A stretch of 64,000 nucleotides of DNA from Gloeobacter kilaueensis JS1 (GCF_000484535.1 NC_022600.1:1116001-1180000), one strand, 5' to 3'. Counted from the stretch's first letter, positions 7,628 to 17,530 are shown. The notes: generated from the sequence alone by a model not told the origin. A program made the numbers and translations.

Positions 7628-10477
7628 TCAGGCGTAGGCCATCCCGTCGTCGATGGGCGGGTTGTACTGGGGCTGGAAGTGGTAGAGCGCAAAGACGACG
7701 TTGCGGCGCACTTCGGCGAGCATTTCCAAAAACAGCTCGTAGCCTTCGTTTTTGTACTCGATGAGCGGGTCTTTTTGCCCGTAACCGCGCAGACCAATCA
7801 TCTCGCGCAGGGCGTCCATCTGCTGGAGGTGCTCGCGCCAGAGGTTATCGATCTGATTGAGGATAAAGAAGCGCTCCGCCTCGCGCATCAGCTCGGGCTG
7901 AATCGCGTTGATATAGTCTTCGCGCGTCTCGTAGGCAAGGCGGGCCTGCTCCTTGAGGTCTTCTTCCAGCTCGATCGCCGAGAGGTCGCCCAGTTGTACC
8001 GGGTCGAGCTGGTTTTCGAGCAGCGGGATGAGCTGCTGCATCGCAGCGATGAGACGGGGCAGATCCCACTCTTCGGGGGGCCGCTCCGGATCGACGCAGC
8101 TACGGACGATTTCGCTTATCGTCTCGTCGATGTACTGGCGGACGACAGGGCTCAGATCCTCGCCCTGCAGGACACGGCGGCGCTCGGCGTAGATCGCCTT
8201 GCGCTGGTTGTTCATCACCTCGTCGTACTCGAAGACCTGCTTGCGCTGGTCGTAGTAAAAGGTCTCGACCTTGCGCTGGGCATTTTCGAGGCTCTTGGTG
8301 AGCAGGCCCGACTCGATGGGCATGTCCTCCTCGACCTTGAACGCCTCCATCAGCCCCGCCACCCGCTCACCGCCGAAGATGCGCAGGAGGTTGTCGCCCA
8401 GGGAGAGAAAGAACCGGGCCGAGCCGGGGTCGCCCTGGCGTCCGGAACGACCGCGCAACTGGTTATCGACCCGCCGCGACTCGTGGCGCTCGGTGCCGAT
8501 CACGTGCAGGCCGCCGAGGCGAACGACTTCCTCGTGTTCGTAGTCGGTGACCGCCTGGTACTCCTTGTAGATGAGCCGGTAGACATCGCGCAGGCGCTGA
8601 ACCACCGGATCGCTGGTCGGCCCCTTCTCGGAGGCAATTGCGATGAGATCTTCGACCTGCAGCGCCGGTTGCGATTCGGCCCCCAGTTGTTCGACGGCGA
8701 AGGCAACCGCCTCTTTGAGCGCCTTCTGGGTCGGTTCGCTCAACTCGCACGGAAACAGATCCGCCCTGGGCAGTGCTTTTTTCTTGGCGGCAGCGCCAAA
8801 ACCCACCCCCCGACTATCACCGCCCGATAGCAGAGTCAGCATCGGTGAGAAGAGATCTTCCTCGTCGCTCACCAGGGCCGGGAAGACGGCTTCTTTGAGC
8901 TTGAGGCGGGCCATATATTCGGCGTTGCCCCCCAGCAGGATGTCGGTACCCCGGCCTGCCATGTTGGTGGCGATCGTGACCGCTCCTTTGCGCCCGGCTT
9001 GGGCGACGATCTCAGACTCGCGCTCGACGTTTTCGGGCTTGGCGTTGAGCAGGTTGTGGGCGATGCCCTTTTGCTTGAGCAGATCCGAGAGCACTTCGGA
9101 TTTTTCGACCGAAGTGGTGCCCACCAGCACCGGGCGGCCTACCTTGTTCATCTCGGCAATTTCGTTGGCGACGGCGCTCCACTTGCCGTTCTCGCTCTTG
9201 TAGACCTGATCGGCGAGGTCGGTGCGGATCACCTTGCGGTTGGTGGGCACCGCCGTCACCTCAAGGCCGTAGATCTTGCCGAATTCGGGTTCTTCGGTGA
9301 CGGCGGTGCCGGTCATCCCGGCCAGCTTTGGATAAAGCAAGAAAAAGTTTTGATAGGTGATCGAGGCGAGGGTCTGGGTCTCGTTTTGAATGGTTGCCCC
9401 TTCTTTGGCCTCGACCGCCTGGTGCAGCCCCTCGGACCAGCGCCGACCGGGCATGACGCGGCCTGTAAATTCATCGACGATCACCACCTCGTCGTTGCGG
9501 ACGATGTACTGCACGTCGCGGATAAACAGTTCCTTGGCCTTGACGGCGTTGAAGACGAAGTGTGCCCAGGGGTCCTTGGGGCTGAACAGATCGTCGGTGT
9601 CCAGCATCTGCTCGGCGAGGACGAAGCCCTCGTCGGTGAGGGTGACGTTGCGCTGCTTTTCGTCTACTTCGTAGTGCTTTTCGCGCTCGAGAGCCTGGGC
9701 CACATCGTTGGCCCGCAGGTACTTCTCGGCAGGTTTGCCGACGGCACCCGAGATGATGAGCGGCGTGCGCGCCTCGTCGATCAAGATCGAATCGACCTCG
9801 TCGATGATGCAGTAGTTAAAGGGCCGCTGCACCAACTCCTCCTGGCTGGTGGCCATGTTGTCGCGCAGGTAATCAAAGCCCAGCTCGGAGTTGGTGGCGT
9901 AGGTAATGTCGGCGGCGTAATTTTCGCGGCGCTCGACAGAATCCATGCCCTGCTGGATAAGACCGACGCTCAGCCCCAAAAAGCGATGCACCTGGCCCAT
10001 CCACTCCGAGTCGCGCCGGGCCAGATAATCGTTGACCGTGACGATATGCACGCCTCTGCCGGTAAGGGCGTTGAGGTAGGCAGGCAGGGTGGCGACGAGG
10101 GTCTTGCCCTCGCCCGTCTTCATCTCGGCGATCTGCCCCTCGTGCAGGACGATGCCGCCCACCAGCTGCACGTCGTAGTGGCGCAGGCCGATGACGCGCT
10201 TTGCTGCCTCGCGGACGATGGCGAACGCTTCGGTGAGCACCGTCTCAAGGGCAGCGTCGATGCGGCGGCGCTGTTCGCGCAGATCGAGGCCATCGAGTTG
10301 CACGTCTTTGAGCTGTTCGGCGACGCGCTTTTGCAATTCGGCGGTTTTGGCGCGCAACTGTTCGTCGCTGAGGGCAGCGATCTCCTCTTCGATAGCGTTG
10401 ATCTCCGCGACCCTGGGCTGGTACTTCTTAGTCTTGCGCTCCTGCGGATCGCCGAAGATTTTGTTCCACCACGCCAT
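7628..10477 (-). CDS. secA: Preprotein translocase motor ATPase SecA
   Basis: SecA drives post-translational export through SecYEG and, in cyanobacteria, also thylakoid-type translocation. The 949-residue sequence has Walker [10 protein letters not shown] (about 119-127), Walker [17 protein letters not shown], the PPXD region, [13 protein letters not shown] and the helicase II motif [16 protein letters not shown] long insertion with [16 protein letters not shown] in NBD2 and the lack of a C-terminal Cys-rich zinc domain fit cyanobacterial SecA. I chose ATG 10477 ([11 protein letters not shown]), which aligns with the family N-terminus; an in-frame TTG four codons upstream is less likely. Confidence 0.97.
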   Translation of the reverse strand: MAWWNKIFGDPQERKTKKYQPRVAEINAIEEEIAALSDEQLRAKTAELQKRVAEQLKDVQLDGLDLREQRRRIDAALETVLTEAFAIVREAAKRVIGLRHYDVQLVGGIVLHEGQIAEMKTGEGKTLVATLPAYLNALTGRGVHIVTVNDYLARRDSEWMGQVHRFLGLSVGLIQQGMDSVERRENYAADITYATNSELGFDYLRDNMATSQEELVQRPFNYCIIDEVDSILIDEARTPLIISGAVGKPAEKYLRANDVAQALEREKHYEVDEKQRNVTLTDEGFVLAEQMLDTDDLFSPKDPWAHFVFNAVKAKELFIRDVQYIVRNDEVVIVDEFTGRVMPGRRWSEGLHQAVEAKEGATIQNETQTLASITYQNFFLLYPKLAGMTGTAVTEEPEFGKIYGLEVTAVPTNRKVIRTDLADQVYKSENGKWSAVANEIAEMNKVGRPVLVGTTSVEKSEVLSDLLKQKGIAHNLLNAKPENVERESEIVAQAGRKGAVTIATNMAGRGTDILLGGNAEYMARLKLKEAVFPALVSDEEDLFSPMLTLLSGGDSRGVGFGAAAKKKALPRADLFPCELSEPTQKALKEAVAFAVEQLGAESQPALQVEDLIAIASEKGPTSDPVVQRLRDVYRLIYKEYQAVTDYEHEEVVRLGGLHVIGTERHESRRVDNQLRGRSGRQGDPGSARFFLSLGDNLLRIFGGERVAGLMEAFKVEEDMPIESGLLTKSLENAQRKVETFYYDQRKQVFEYDEVMNNQRKAIYAERRRVLQGEDLSPVVRQYIDETISEIVRSCVDPERPPEEWDLPRLIAAMQQLIPLLENQLDPVQLGDLSAIELEEDLKEQARLAYETREDYINAIQPELMREAERFFILNQIDNLWREHLQQMDALREMIGLRGYGQKDPLIEYKNEGYELFLEMLAEVRRNVVFALYHFQPQYNPPIDDGMAYA

Positions 10478-10573
10478 AGTGCTTACCAAATCGTTGCCGG
10501 ATAGGACCGATCTTAACCCAAGGTGACCCTGGAGCCTGCAGGATGTCCGGCCAACTGTCTTGACGCTAAAAAG

Positions 10574-12058
10574 TCACTCTCTTGAGGGCAGTTCGATCGT
10601 AAATGTCGAACCCTGGCCCTCCCCGGCACTCTCGGCGCGGACCTGTCCACCATGCAGCTCGACGATGTGCCGGACGATCGACAGTCCCAGTCCCAGCCCG
10701 CCGTGGAGCCTGGTGCTGCCGCTGTCTGCCTGGCGAAAGCGCTCAAAAACGTGGGGCAAAAAAGCACTCGAGATGCCCTGGCCGGTATCTGCCACCTGCA
10801 GGCGGACGTGTTCGCCGACGCGCCCGACCCCGATACTCATCTTTCCCCCCACTGGCGTAAATTTTACAGCGTTGGTGAGCAGGTTCCAGACCACCTGCTG
10901 CAGGCGGGTTGCATCCCCATTCAGCAGACTGTTCTCGCCAAAACAGGTCTCGATTGTGATTTTTTTGGCTTCGGCAGCGGCGCGCACCGACTCGATGGCA
11001 GCCAGGACCACCGGCAGGAGATCCATTGGTTGCAGCTGAACGCGCAGCTTGCCTGAGATGATTCGCGAGACGTCGAGCATGTCCTCGATCAGCTGCGACT
11101 GGAGCCGACCGTTGCGCTCGATCGCCTCCAGCGCCCGCTCAACATTCGCTTCGTTGGTACGACCGCGCCTGAGCAACTGGGCAAAGCCGATGATCGGGTT
11201 GAGGGGGGTGCGCAGTTCATGGCTGAGCATGGCTAAAAATTCGTCCTTGGCGCGGTTGGCCGCCTCCGCTGCCTCGCGGGCCGCCTGCTCGCGCTCCAAC
11301 AGTTGCAGCCGCTCCTCATCGGCGCGCTTGATCAAGGAAATATCGGTGAGGATGGCCACAAAGCCAGTCCCGTGATTCTGTTCGTCCTGCACCCTTGTCA
11401 GGTTCAGCCGCCACCAGCGCTCCCCCGCCCGCCATTCCACCGCTTCGCCGCCCGCAAAGGGCCAGGGGAGAATCCCCTCGCGCAGGTCCAGTTTCTCCTG
11501 CAGCAGTTGTTCGTAGAACTGCCCAATAAGAGCTTCAGAAGACATTGCCAGGATCGTTCTCATCGCCTGGTTGCAGCGGATGAGAACGCCCTGGGTGGTG
11601 AGCAAACTGATGCCGTCGGCGATGGTATCGAAGGTGGTCTGCCACTGTCTGGCCTCGTTTTTGGCCGCTTCCTCCGCCTCGTGTACCCGCAGCAGGGAAC
11701 GGACCGTCGCTACCAGTTCCCGTGGCTCGACCGGGCGCACCAGATATCCGTCAGCTCCCACCTCCAGACCCTGCACCTTGCTGTCGCTGCCGGTGCGGCT
11801 CGCCGTCAGGTGCAAAATTGGCAGCGAGCGCGTCAGCGGATTGGCGCGCAGACGGCGGCAAACCTCAAAGCCATCGATGTCGGGCAGATTGATGTCTAAG
11901 ATCATCAGATCGCACCCGACTGCCCGTTCGAGTGCTTCGCTGCCACTTGCTGCCTCCTCCAGCCGGAAGCCCGCCTTCTCAAGAACGCGGCCCACTGCGT
12001 AGCGGTTGGCCGCGCTGTCGTCCACGTTTAAGATCGTGATCGCATCAACCGCTCTCAT
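10574..12058 (-). CDS. Response regulator-PAS-histidine kinase hybrid
   Basis: This 494-residue protein has an N-terminal receiver (phosphoacceptor Asp55 in MILDINLPD), a short coiled linker, a PAS-like domain (about 135-245), then HisKA with His280 in MLSHELRTPLNPI and a C-terminal HATPase with NLLTNAVKF and LGLGLSIVRH. The receiver's usual KP dipeptide is RP (LVRPVEP), so the conserved lysine is replaced by Arg. It is the last gene of the rsb-type operon; its ATG lies within the end of the preceding hybrid kinase (14-nt overlap). No transmembrane segment is seen. It is probably an output kinase of the stress module. Confidence 0.9.
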   Translation of the reverse strand: MRAVDAITILNVDDSAANRYAVGRVLEKAGFRLEEAASGSEALERAVGCDLMILDINLPDIDGFEVCRRLRANPLTRSLPILHLTASRTGSDSKVQGLEVGADGYLVRPVEPRELVATVRSLLRVHEAEEAAKNEARQWQTTFDTIADGISLLTTQGVLIRCNQAMRTILAMSSEALIGQFYEQLLQEKLDLREGILPWPFAGGEAVEWRAGERWWRLNLTRVQDEQNHGTGFVAILTDISLIKRADEERLQLLEREQAAREAAEAANRAKDEFLAMLSHELRTPLNPIIGFAQLLRRGRTNEANVERALEAIERNGRLQSQLIEDMLDVSRIISGKLRVQLQPMDLLPVVLAAIESVRAAAEAKKITIETCFGENSLLNGDATRLQQVVWNLLTNAVKFTPVGGKMSIGVGRVGEHVRLQVADTGQGISSAFLPHVFERFRQADSGSTRLHGGLGLGLSIVRHIVELHGGQVRAESAGEGQGSTFTIELPSRE

Positions 12059-13799
12059 GACTGAAAGTCCTCAGCATCTGCAGTAGCCACTCGCGCTCGA
12101 TTGGCTTGACGCAGAACCCGTCCGCTCCGAGAGCCACCGCTTTTTGGTGATTGTCCACAACTGTCGCAACCAGTACTGGTATCGTGCGGGTCGCCTCGTC
12201 TTCTTTGATTTGTTTGAGAAAGCCCCATGTATTTTCGTCCCCGAGCAGCACGTCGAGCAGAACAACGGCAGGCCGAGCATTATCGAGGACACGCTGCGCT
12301 TCTTTTAATGTAGGGGCGGGGTGCAAACTGTAGCTCGTTCCCAGTAGGTATTTTTGATAAAGCAGGAGGGTCTCAAGATTGTCTTCGATGGCGAGCACAA
12401 ACGGTCCAGCCGGATTGCAGTCGCAGTCAGCGGCTGCAAGATCTCGCTCGCTGTCGTAGCACACCGGAATTTCGAGGTAAAAGGTCGAGCCCCGTCCGGG
12501 CGAGCTGCCCACCCAGACGCGCCCTTTTAGAAGTTGGGCGAGCTGGCGCGAGAGAGGTAAGCCCAGCCCGGTCCCCTTCGTCCGTTGCTGCAGAGGGCTA
12601 TCGATCTGGGTGTATTCCTCGAAGATACGTTCTTGATCTTCAAAAAGAATGCCAATACCGGTATCCGCAACCGAGAAGACAACAGTAGCACTCGCTGCCG
12701 GGCCGGGCCGGGCGGTGACCCGCACCTCGCCCTGCTCGGTAAATTTTAAGGCGTTGGAAATAAAGTTTCGGAGGATCTGAGACACTTTGCCCTCGTCGGT
12801 GTAGAGCACCGGTAGACCGGGCAACTCCTCGAAGACAAGGTTGATCGCCGAATTGGGTGCAAGCAGCGGCTTGAGCATCCCGCGCAGAGCGCCGAACAGG
12901 CTCTCTACTTGAAATTCGCTCGGATGGACGCTCACCTTGCCCGCTTCGACCTTGGCCATGTCGAGCAGGTCGTTGACCAGATCCGAAAGCCCCTGGGCGG
13001 ACTGCTGGATAAAGCTTACCTGCTTGTGCTGCTCCGGGGTGAGGTCGCCGTCCACGCGATCTAAAAGCAGCGCCGAGAGGCTCAAGATCGCATTGAGCGG
13101 CGTGCGAAACTCATGGCTCATGTTGGATAAAAACGCGGTCTTCAGTTCGTTGGCCCGAGCGAGGGAGTCCGCTTTTTCGTTGAGTTCGGTGTAGAGGGCG
13201 ACCACCCCCCGGTTGGTGTCCTCCAGTTCGAGGTTCAATTCGAGCAATTCTGCCTGCCGCTCGCGCAACTCCTCCAGCGTGCTGAGCAATTCTCGGTTTT
13301 GCTGCTGGATCTCGCTGAACGGGTCGCGGGGCAGGTCGCGGGCGATCTTCTCGGCGATCTTTTCGATCCCTTCCGCTACCAGCCCATTTTGCCTGGGCAG
13401 GACTTTGCCCATGAGCACCACCGTTCCAGTCTTGCTGTCGGTGGTGATTTCAAAACGATCCATCAGGCGGCGAGCGCCCACAATCCCCAGACCCAGGCCG
13501 TTGCTCGTGCTGGGACGGCCCTCCAGCACCGCGTCAAGCTCGGCGATGCCAGGCCCCCGATCGCTCACCCGCACCAGCAAGGTGGCAGGAGGCTGCTCAT
13601 CGAGTAAAAATTCGGCCCTGCCGCCGCCGCCGTACTCGAAGGCGTTGCGGGCAATCTCTGAAACTGCCGTGGCGATCCGGGTCTGCTCCTGGACGCTGAA
13701 GCCGAGCGCCTGCGCCACCTGGCGCGCCCGCTGGCGCACAAGGACCACATCCTGCTGAGAACGAATGCCGGCGCTCAAAATCGTTTTATTTTTTTTCAT
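12045..13799 (-). CDS. RsbT-like ATPase fused to hybrid histidine kinase
   Basis: This 584-residue protein begins with an anti-sigma-type HATPase (about 1-135) with SEIARNAFEYGGGG, VSDRGPGI and GLGLGIVGARRL, all also seen in the operon's RsbT. A coiled coil (about 160-220) leads to HisKA with His229 in NMSHEFRTPLNAI and a kinase HATPase with ISNALKF and GTGLGLPLSR. The C-terminal receiver has VVLLDVLLGDE and VKPIE intact. ATG 13799 overlaps the preceding gene by 14 nt and has GGAGG upstream; translational coupling is likely. The fusion offers a direct way for released RsbT-type signals, or RsbS binding, to control a phosphorelay. Confidence 0.9.
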   Translation of the reverse strand: MKKNKTILSAGIRSQQDVVLVRQRARQVAQALGFSVQEQTRIATAVSEIARNAFEYGGGGRAEFLLDEQPPATLLVRVSDRGPGIAELDAVLEGRPSTSNGLGLGIVGARRLMDRFEITTDSKTGTVVLMGKVLPRQNGLVAEGIEKIAEKIARDLPRDPFSEIQQQNRELLSTLEELRERQAELLELNLELEDTNRGVVALYTELNEKADSLARANELKTAFLSNMSHEFRTPLNAILSLSALLLDRVDGDLTPEQHKQVSFIQQSAQGLSDLVNDLLDMAKVEAGKVSVHPSEFQVESLFGALRGMLKPLLAPNSAINLVFEELPGLPVLYTDEGKVSQILRNFISNALKFTEQGEVRVTARPGPAASATVVFSVADTGIGILFEDQERIFEEYTQIDSPLQQRTKGTGLGLPLSRQLAQLLKGRVWVGSSPGRGSTFYLEIPVCYDSERDLAAADCDCNPAGPFVLAIEDNLETLLLYQKYLLGTSYSLHPAPTLKEAQRVLDNARPAVVLLDVLLGDENTWGFLKQIKEDEATRTIPVLVATVVDNHQKAVALGADGFCVKPIEREWLLQMLRTFSHESG

Positions 13800-14814
13800 G
13801 CTCTTGCGCCTCCGGCTGCCAGACCAGCACCGTCGCATCGTCGCGGGTGCGTCCAAAGTCACGGTACAGGATACCTGCAATTAAGGCGGGATGCCTGAGA
13901 ACCAGTCCACTGTAGCGTTCAAGCTGCCAGTGTGAACTGAGACCGTCGGTGTGCAGGATAAGCAGTGAACGCGGGCTCCAGGGGTAGTCGAACTGTTGAA
14001 AGCGCTCCGCCCGGTGTCCAAGGGTACCGTTATGGGAGATGAGCCCCCGTCTCTGCCTACCGGTGATGAGCGTCGCCCCAATGTTGCCGATCCCGGCAAA
14101 GCGCAGAATTTGCTGAGCCGGGTCGATTTCGACCGCCGCCGCTGCTGCTCCCCGCGTATGGCGCAAGGCCCCATGGACGGACTGCAGGGCAAAGACGGGG
14201 CTGGACCAGATGTGGCCCTCGAACGATTCGATCGCAGCGATAGCGGCCTTCTCAGCTAAAAGACCGTGACCCAGCCCATCGACCACCAGAACGCGGGTAC
14301 AGCCGTCTTTTTCGAGGATGGCCCAACCGTCGCCGCAGGCTTTTTCTCCGGCCCGCGCCCGATGCACCACCCCCAGGCGAACGGTGAACGGGGGTCTTGC
14401 AGGAGTCTGCAACCAGAAGCGCGATAGCAGGGCTGTGCCCTGGTCGGGGCGAGAATAAATTTCAAGACTGTCCGATAGACGTGCGATCGCTCCCAGGCCG
14501 GTACCGCTGCTGCCCACTGTCGAGAAGCCATCGACCATACACTGCTCGACATTGCCCATTCCAGGACCGCTGTCGAGGGCCAGGATCTCAAGGCCACTAT
14601 TACCGGAGCATGGAATAGATTGCAGCACGATCGCACCGCCGCCGCCATGCTTGAGAATGTTGCTTGCGGCCTCGGTGGCGATGAGGCCCACCCTGGCGCA
14701 CACCAGCGGCGCAAAGTTGAGCCGCTCCGCCAGCGCCAGCGCCTGTCTGCGCGCTTCGCCGATCTGGCTCAATTCCTCGATCGAGACAGTACTCGAGGTG
14801 CTGATCGTTTTCAT
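13786..14814 (-). CDS. HATPase-PP2C (RsbX/SpoIIE-like) phosphatase
   Basis: Residues 1-140 form an RsbT/RsbW-type ATPase (TEAASNILKHGGGG, LDSGPGMGN, GTGLGAIARL). Residues about 145-342 form a PP2C phosphatase with VVDGLGHGLLA, LHTDGLSSHW and RDDATVLVW, which supply the metal-binding aspartates. In Bacillus, RsbX dephosphorylates RsbS and RsbR to reset the stressosome; the operon position after rsbT supports that role here. The fused ATPase domain is not present in Bacillus RsbX, though the same architecture is known elsewhere. The gene starts 58 nt after the rsbT stop and overlaps the next gene by 14 nt. Confidence 0.88.
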   Translation of the reverse strand: MKTISTSSTVSIEELSQIGEARRQALALAERLNFAPLVCARVGLIATEAASNILKHGGGGAIVLQSIPCSGNSGLEILALDSGPGMGNVEQCMVDGFSTVGSSGTGLGAIARLSDSLEIYSRPDQGTALLSRFWLQTPARPPFTVRLGVVHRARAGEKACGDGWAILEKDGCTRVLVVDGLGHGLLAEKAAIAAIESFEGHIWSSPVFALQSVHGALRHTRGAAAAAVEIDPAQQILRFAGIGNIGATLITGRQRRGLISHNGTLGHRAERFQQFDYPWSPRSLLILHTDGLSSHWQLERYSGLVLRHPALIAGILYRDFGRTRDDATVLVWQPEAQEHEKK

Positions 14815-14872
14815 CCTTGCTCCCGATGCTGCGGGCAGTTCAACCAGCCAAGCGCCGGACTGTCCGCAGCGG

Positions 14873-15277
14873 TTATCGCCATCTGGTGATCGTTACCTGG
14901 GTTCCCTGGCCGGGATGAGAGGTGATTGCAAATTCGTCCACCAATCGCCTCGCGCCTCCCAGGCCGAGGCCCATGCCGCTACCGGTCGTGTATCCGTCTT
15001 TAAGCGCCAGATCGACGTTCGCAATGCCCGGTCCCTCGTCCTCGAAGCGCAGCCTCAGTCCAGCGCGCGCGCCCTCCATCAGGCTTTCAAGAACACAGAT
15101 GCCGCCGCCGCCGTGCTCGAAGGTGTTGCGCGCCAGTTCGCTCGCTGCTGTCACCAGCTTGGTCTGATCCACAATACTGAAGCGCAGGCGCACGCTCCAG
15201 TGGCGCACAATCTGACGCACCCGCACGATGTCGCCTGACTGACGGATGGCTATCTTCTCACTCCCCTCGACGATCAT
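14873..15277 (-). CDS. rsbT: Switch kinase RsbT
   Basis: This 134-residue anti-sigma-type serine kinase has an N box with Asn51 (SELARNTFEHGGGG), a G1 box FEDEGPGIANV and a G2 box GMGLGLGGARRL. In the stressosome RsbT phosphorylates the STAS proteins RsbS and RsbR and then leaves the complex to activate a downstream partner. ATG 15277 overlaps the 3' end of rsbS by 20 nt. No RsbU-type phosphatase is present in the window, so the downstream partner is probably encoded in this operon. Confidence 0.9.
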   Translation of the reverse strand: MIVEGSEKIAIRQSGDIVRVRQIVRHWSVRLRFSIVDQTKLVTAASELARNTFEHGGGGICVLESLMEGARAGLRLRFEDEGPGIANVDLALKDGYTTGSGMGLGLGGARRLVDEFAITSHPGQGTQVTITRWR

Positions 15278-15674
15278 GGCGGCTCTCCGCAGGCGGGGAG
15301 GTGCCGAGGGCGGCATGCAAAAGCGCGATGCCCCGCTCGAGATTGAGGGCTGTGCGGATGCCGGGTAGCGGCAGGCCCAGCTCCACCAGGGTAATCGCGA
15401 CGGCAGGCTGCATTCCGACGACGACTGTCTGAGCGTCGAGAACGCGGGACAACTGGGCAATGTTGCCCAAAATCCGGCCAATAAAAGAATCGACGATATC
15501 GAGGGCGGTGATGTCAATCAAGACGCCCTTTGCCCTGGTCGCGCTGATGCGCTGGGTCAATTCTTCCTGCAGTCTTATCGCCAGCCTGTCGTGCATATCG
15601 ACCTGGATGGTGACGAGCAAAAATTCGCCCATCCTTAAGATCGGAATGCGCTCGGCCAGCCCTCCCTCATCCAT
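15258..15674 (-). CDS. rsbS: Stressosome STAS protein RsbS
   Basis: This single STAS domain (138 aa) has the phosphorylatable Ser63 in DITALDIVDSFIGR, matching Ser59 of Bacillus RsbS. RsbS sequesters RsbT in the unstressed complex. I start at ATG 15674 because the domain then begins normally; this start overlaps the end of rsbR by 8 nt, giving rsbR-rsbS-rsbT in the canonical order. Confidence 0.9.
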   Translation of the reverse strand: MDEGGLAERIPILRMGEFLLVTIQVDMHDRLAIRLQEELTQRISATRAKGVLIDITALDIVDSFIGRILGNIAQLSRVLDAQTVVVGMQPAVAITLVELGLPLPGIRTALNLERGIALLHAALGTSPPAESRHDRRGE

Positions 15675-16536
15675 GGTCGCTGGCCGGGCAGATCTTGAGG
15701 TTGCTACGCGCCAGGGCGACGGCAAAAGCGTCCGCGAGCACCGCCTTGGTAGTCACGCTGCTCAAATCCAGACCCAGGTGAATAATTGTCTGAGCAATTT
15801 GCGGTCGAATGCCGCTGATGATGCACTCGGTGCCCATCAGGCGAGCGGCGGCGACGGTTTTGAGCAGGTACTGCGCTACCTGGGTATCCACCGTCGGCAC
15901 ACCGGTGATGTCGATGATCACAAACTGCGCACTGGTCTCGACGATCTGTTGCAGGAGCGACTCCATCACCTCCTGGGTGCGGGAGCTGTCGAGGGTACCG
16001 ACAAGCGGCAGAGCGAGGATTCCCCGCCACAGCTGCACCACCGGCGTAGATAGCTCAAGCATTTCTTGCTGCTGGCGAGTGATCACCGCCTCGCGCTCAA
16101 GTTGAAAGACCTCCGTCGTCCAGAGCGCCAGCTTGTCGATCAAGGCGGTCGATGACCAGATCGTTTCGACTAAAGCGCCGGCGTCTTCACCGTAGGCGCG
16201 GCGCAGATTCTCAAACAGCGGCTGCTTGAATGAAAGAACAAAAGTGGCGATGGCCATCGGTGTAAAGCCCTGCTCCAGGCGGCTTGCTACGATATCCCGC
16301 AGAAAATCGCGCAATGCGTCCCAGGCAGCGGTCTTGAAATCTGCGGAATAGTCGCTGTTGAGCGTCCCGCTAAGAAGCTGCACAAATTCTGTGCATTGCT
16401 CGGTCAATTCAGCCCTGCCGATCAGGCCGTTCTGCCAGACTTTAAGGGCACTTTGCTCCTCGATCCAATCATCGACGAGCTTCTGCCTGTTCTCTATCAA
16501 CACGGTCAGCAGCCGGTTCTCGCCCGTTGAACCCAT
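15667..16536 (-). CDS. rsbR: Stressosome sensor RsbR
   Basis: The 289-residue protein has an N-terminal helical sensor (about 1-160) resembling the RsbR_N globin-like fold and a C-terminal STAS domain. Both regulatory threonines of Bacillus RsbRA are conserved: Thr218 in TGVPTVDTQVA and Thr250 in GIRPQIAQT. ATG 16536 has AGGGGAT upstream and begins the operon; 147 nt separate it from the divergent hydrolase start. The N-terminal domain would receive the unknown stress signal. Confidence 0.9.
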   Translation of the reverse strand: MGSTGENRLLTVLIENRQKLVDDWIEEQSALKVWQNGLIGRAELTEQCTEFVQLLSGTLNSDYSADFKTAAWDALRDFLRDIVASRLEQGFTPMAIATFVLSFKQPLFENLRRAYGEDAGALVETIWSSTALIDKLALWTTEVFQLEREAVITRQQQEMLELSTPVVQLWRGILALPLVGTLDSSRTQEVMESLLQQIVETSAQFVIIDITGVPTVDTQVAQYLLKTVAAARLMGTECIISGIRPQIAQTIIHLGLDLSSVTTKAVLADAFAVALARSNLKICPASDHG

Positions 16537-16683
16537 CTTCGATCCCCTGCGCGCAATGGACCAGAATCCATTTACTACACCGACGCTCTCCACGTTCACG
16601 GCAAAATGAGGGTAGAGACCTCTTTTTTAGTATGGCGAGAAAATCGAAAATCAGGCGCTGTCTGGAGGGGGTCTGAGCCGATA

Positions 16684-17409
16684 ATGGGTCTGCAAGTCGA
16701 AACTTTGCTCATCCAGATGAATAAGCACCTGCCCACTGTGATCGTGCCCGGTTATCTCGCCTCGGCAGGCGAGTACGCTCAGCTGGCTCGCGATCTTGAG
16801 GCGGCGGGTTTTCCGGCTCTTGTGGTGCCCATCCAGTGGTACGGCTGGCTGCCGACTCTGGGCGACAGGCCGATGACGCCGGTCTTAAAGCTGCTCAAAG
16901 GTGCAATCGACCTGGCGCTTACCCGCTATCCTGCAGCGGACCGGGTGAATATCGTCGCCCACTCCGCCGGGGGCTGGATCAGCAGGCTGCTTTTAGGTGA
17001 CAAAGAGTACGCCGGTCGCACCTGGGCGGAGCGGGAGCGGGTGGCCTCGCTCATCACCCTGGGCACGCCCCACCTGAGCATGGAGAAGTACACCGTCAAG
17101 AACATGACCTTCGTCAACTCCCAATATCCGGGAGCGTTCTACCGCGACAGTATCCGCTACGTCTGCGTCGCCGGCAGGGCGGTCTTCGGCAAAAAAGGCA
17201 GCTTCTGGGAGAACTTTACCTACCGCAGCTACGAACTCACCGTCGGGTGCGGCGAATGCTGGGGCGACGGCATCACCCCGGTCGAAGCGGCCCACCTGGA
17301 GGGGGCGACGAACCTGACGATCGAGGGCGTTCTGCACTCGCCGCGCAGCGGGCGCTACTGGTACGGCTCGCCCGAAGCGTTCAGTCAGTGGGTGGGACAA
17401 CTCATCTAG
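16684..17409 (+). CDS. Alpha/beta hydrolase (lipase-like)
   Basis: This 241-residue protein has the nucleophile elbow VNIVAHSAGGW with a presumed catalytic Ser, an early oxyanion segment TVIVPGYLASAGEY, and a late His in GVLHSPRSG; the acid residue is uncertain. It resembles lipase-like hydrolases annotated as conserved in cyanobacteria, but the substrate is unknown. ATG 16684 has a GGAGGGGG stretch upstream; a second ATG at 16717 is possible. The gene stands between the divergent rsb operon and rpsA. Confidence 0.78.
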   Translation: MGLQVETLLIQMNKHLPTVIVPGYLASAGEYAQLARDLEAAGFPALVVPIQWYGWLPTLGDRPMTPVLKLLKGAIDLALTRYPAADRVNIVAHSAGGWISRLLLGDKEYAGRTWAERERVASLITLGTPHLSMEKYTVKNMTFVNSQYPGAFYRDSIRYVCVAGRAVFGKKGSFWENFTYRSYELTVGCGECWGDGITPVEAAHLEGATNLTIEGVLHSPRSGRYWYGSPEAFSQWVGQLI

Positions 17410-17463
17410 CCGTACTTCCGCTTGCGCCGGCCTTCAGGTTTGTTTAAACTAGGTAGGTACTGT

Positions 17464-17487
17464 CGGTTTGGACAAAACCGGCTTTTT
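17464..17487 (+). terminator. Hairpin with T run in the rpsA leader
   Basis: CGGTTT (17464-17469) and AAACCG (17475-17480) pair perfectly around a 5-nt loop and are followed by GCTTTTTC. The element lies 44 nt before the rpsA ATG and 55 nt after the hydrolase stop. It may terminate the hydrolase transcript, or act as an attenuator if the rpsA promoter lies upstream of it. The sequence alone does not decide. Confidence 0.5.
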
Positions 17488-17530
17488 CTGTCTTTGTGCG
17501 TCCGCAAGCGTTGGAGGAACGTCTATTTTG

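Noticed and set aside
8999-10504. Long plus-strand open frame opposite secA
   Set aside because: secA is certain on the minus strand. The opposite frame has no domain and matches the usual shadow pattern.
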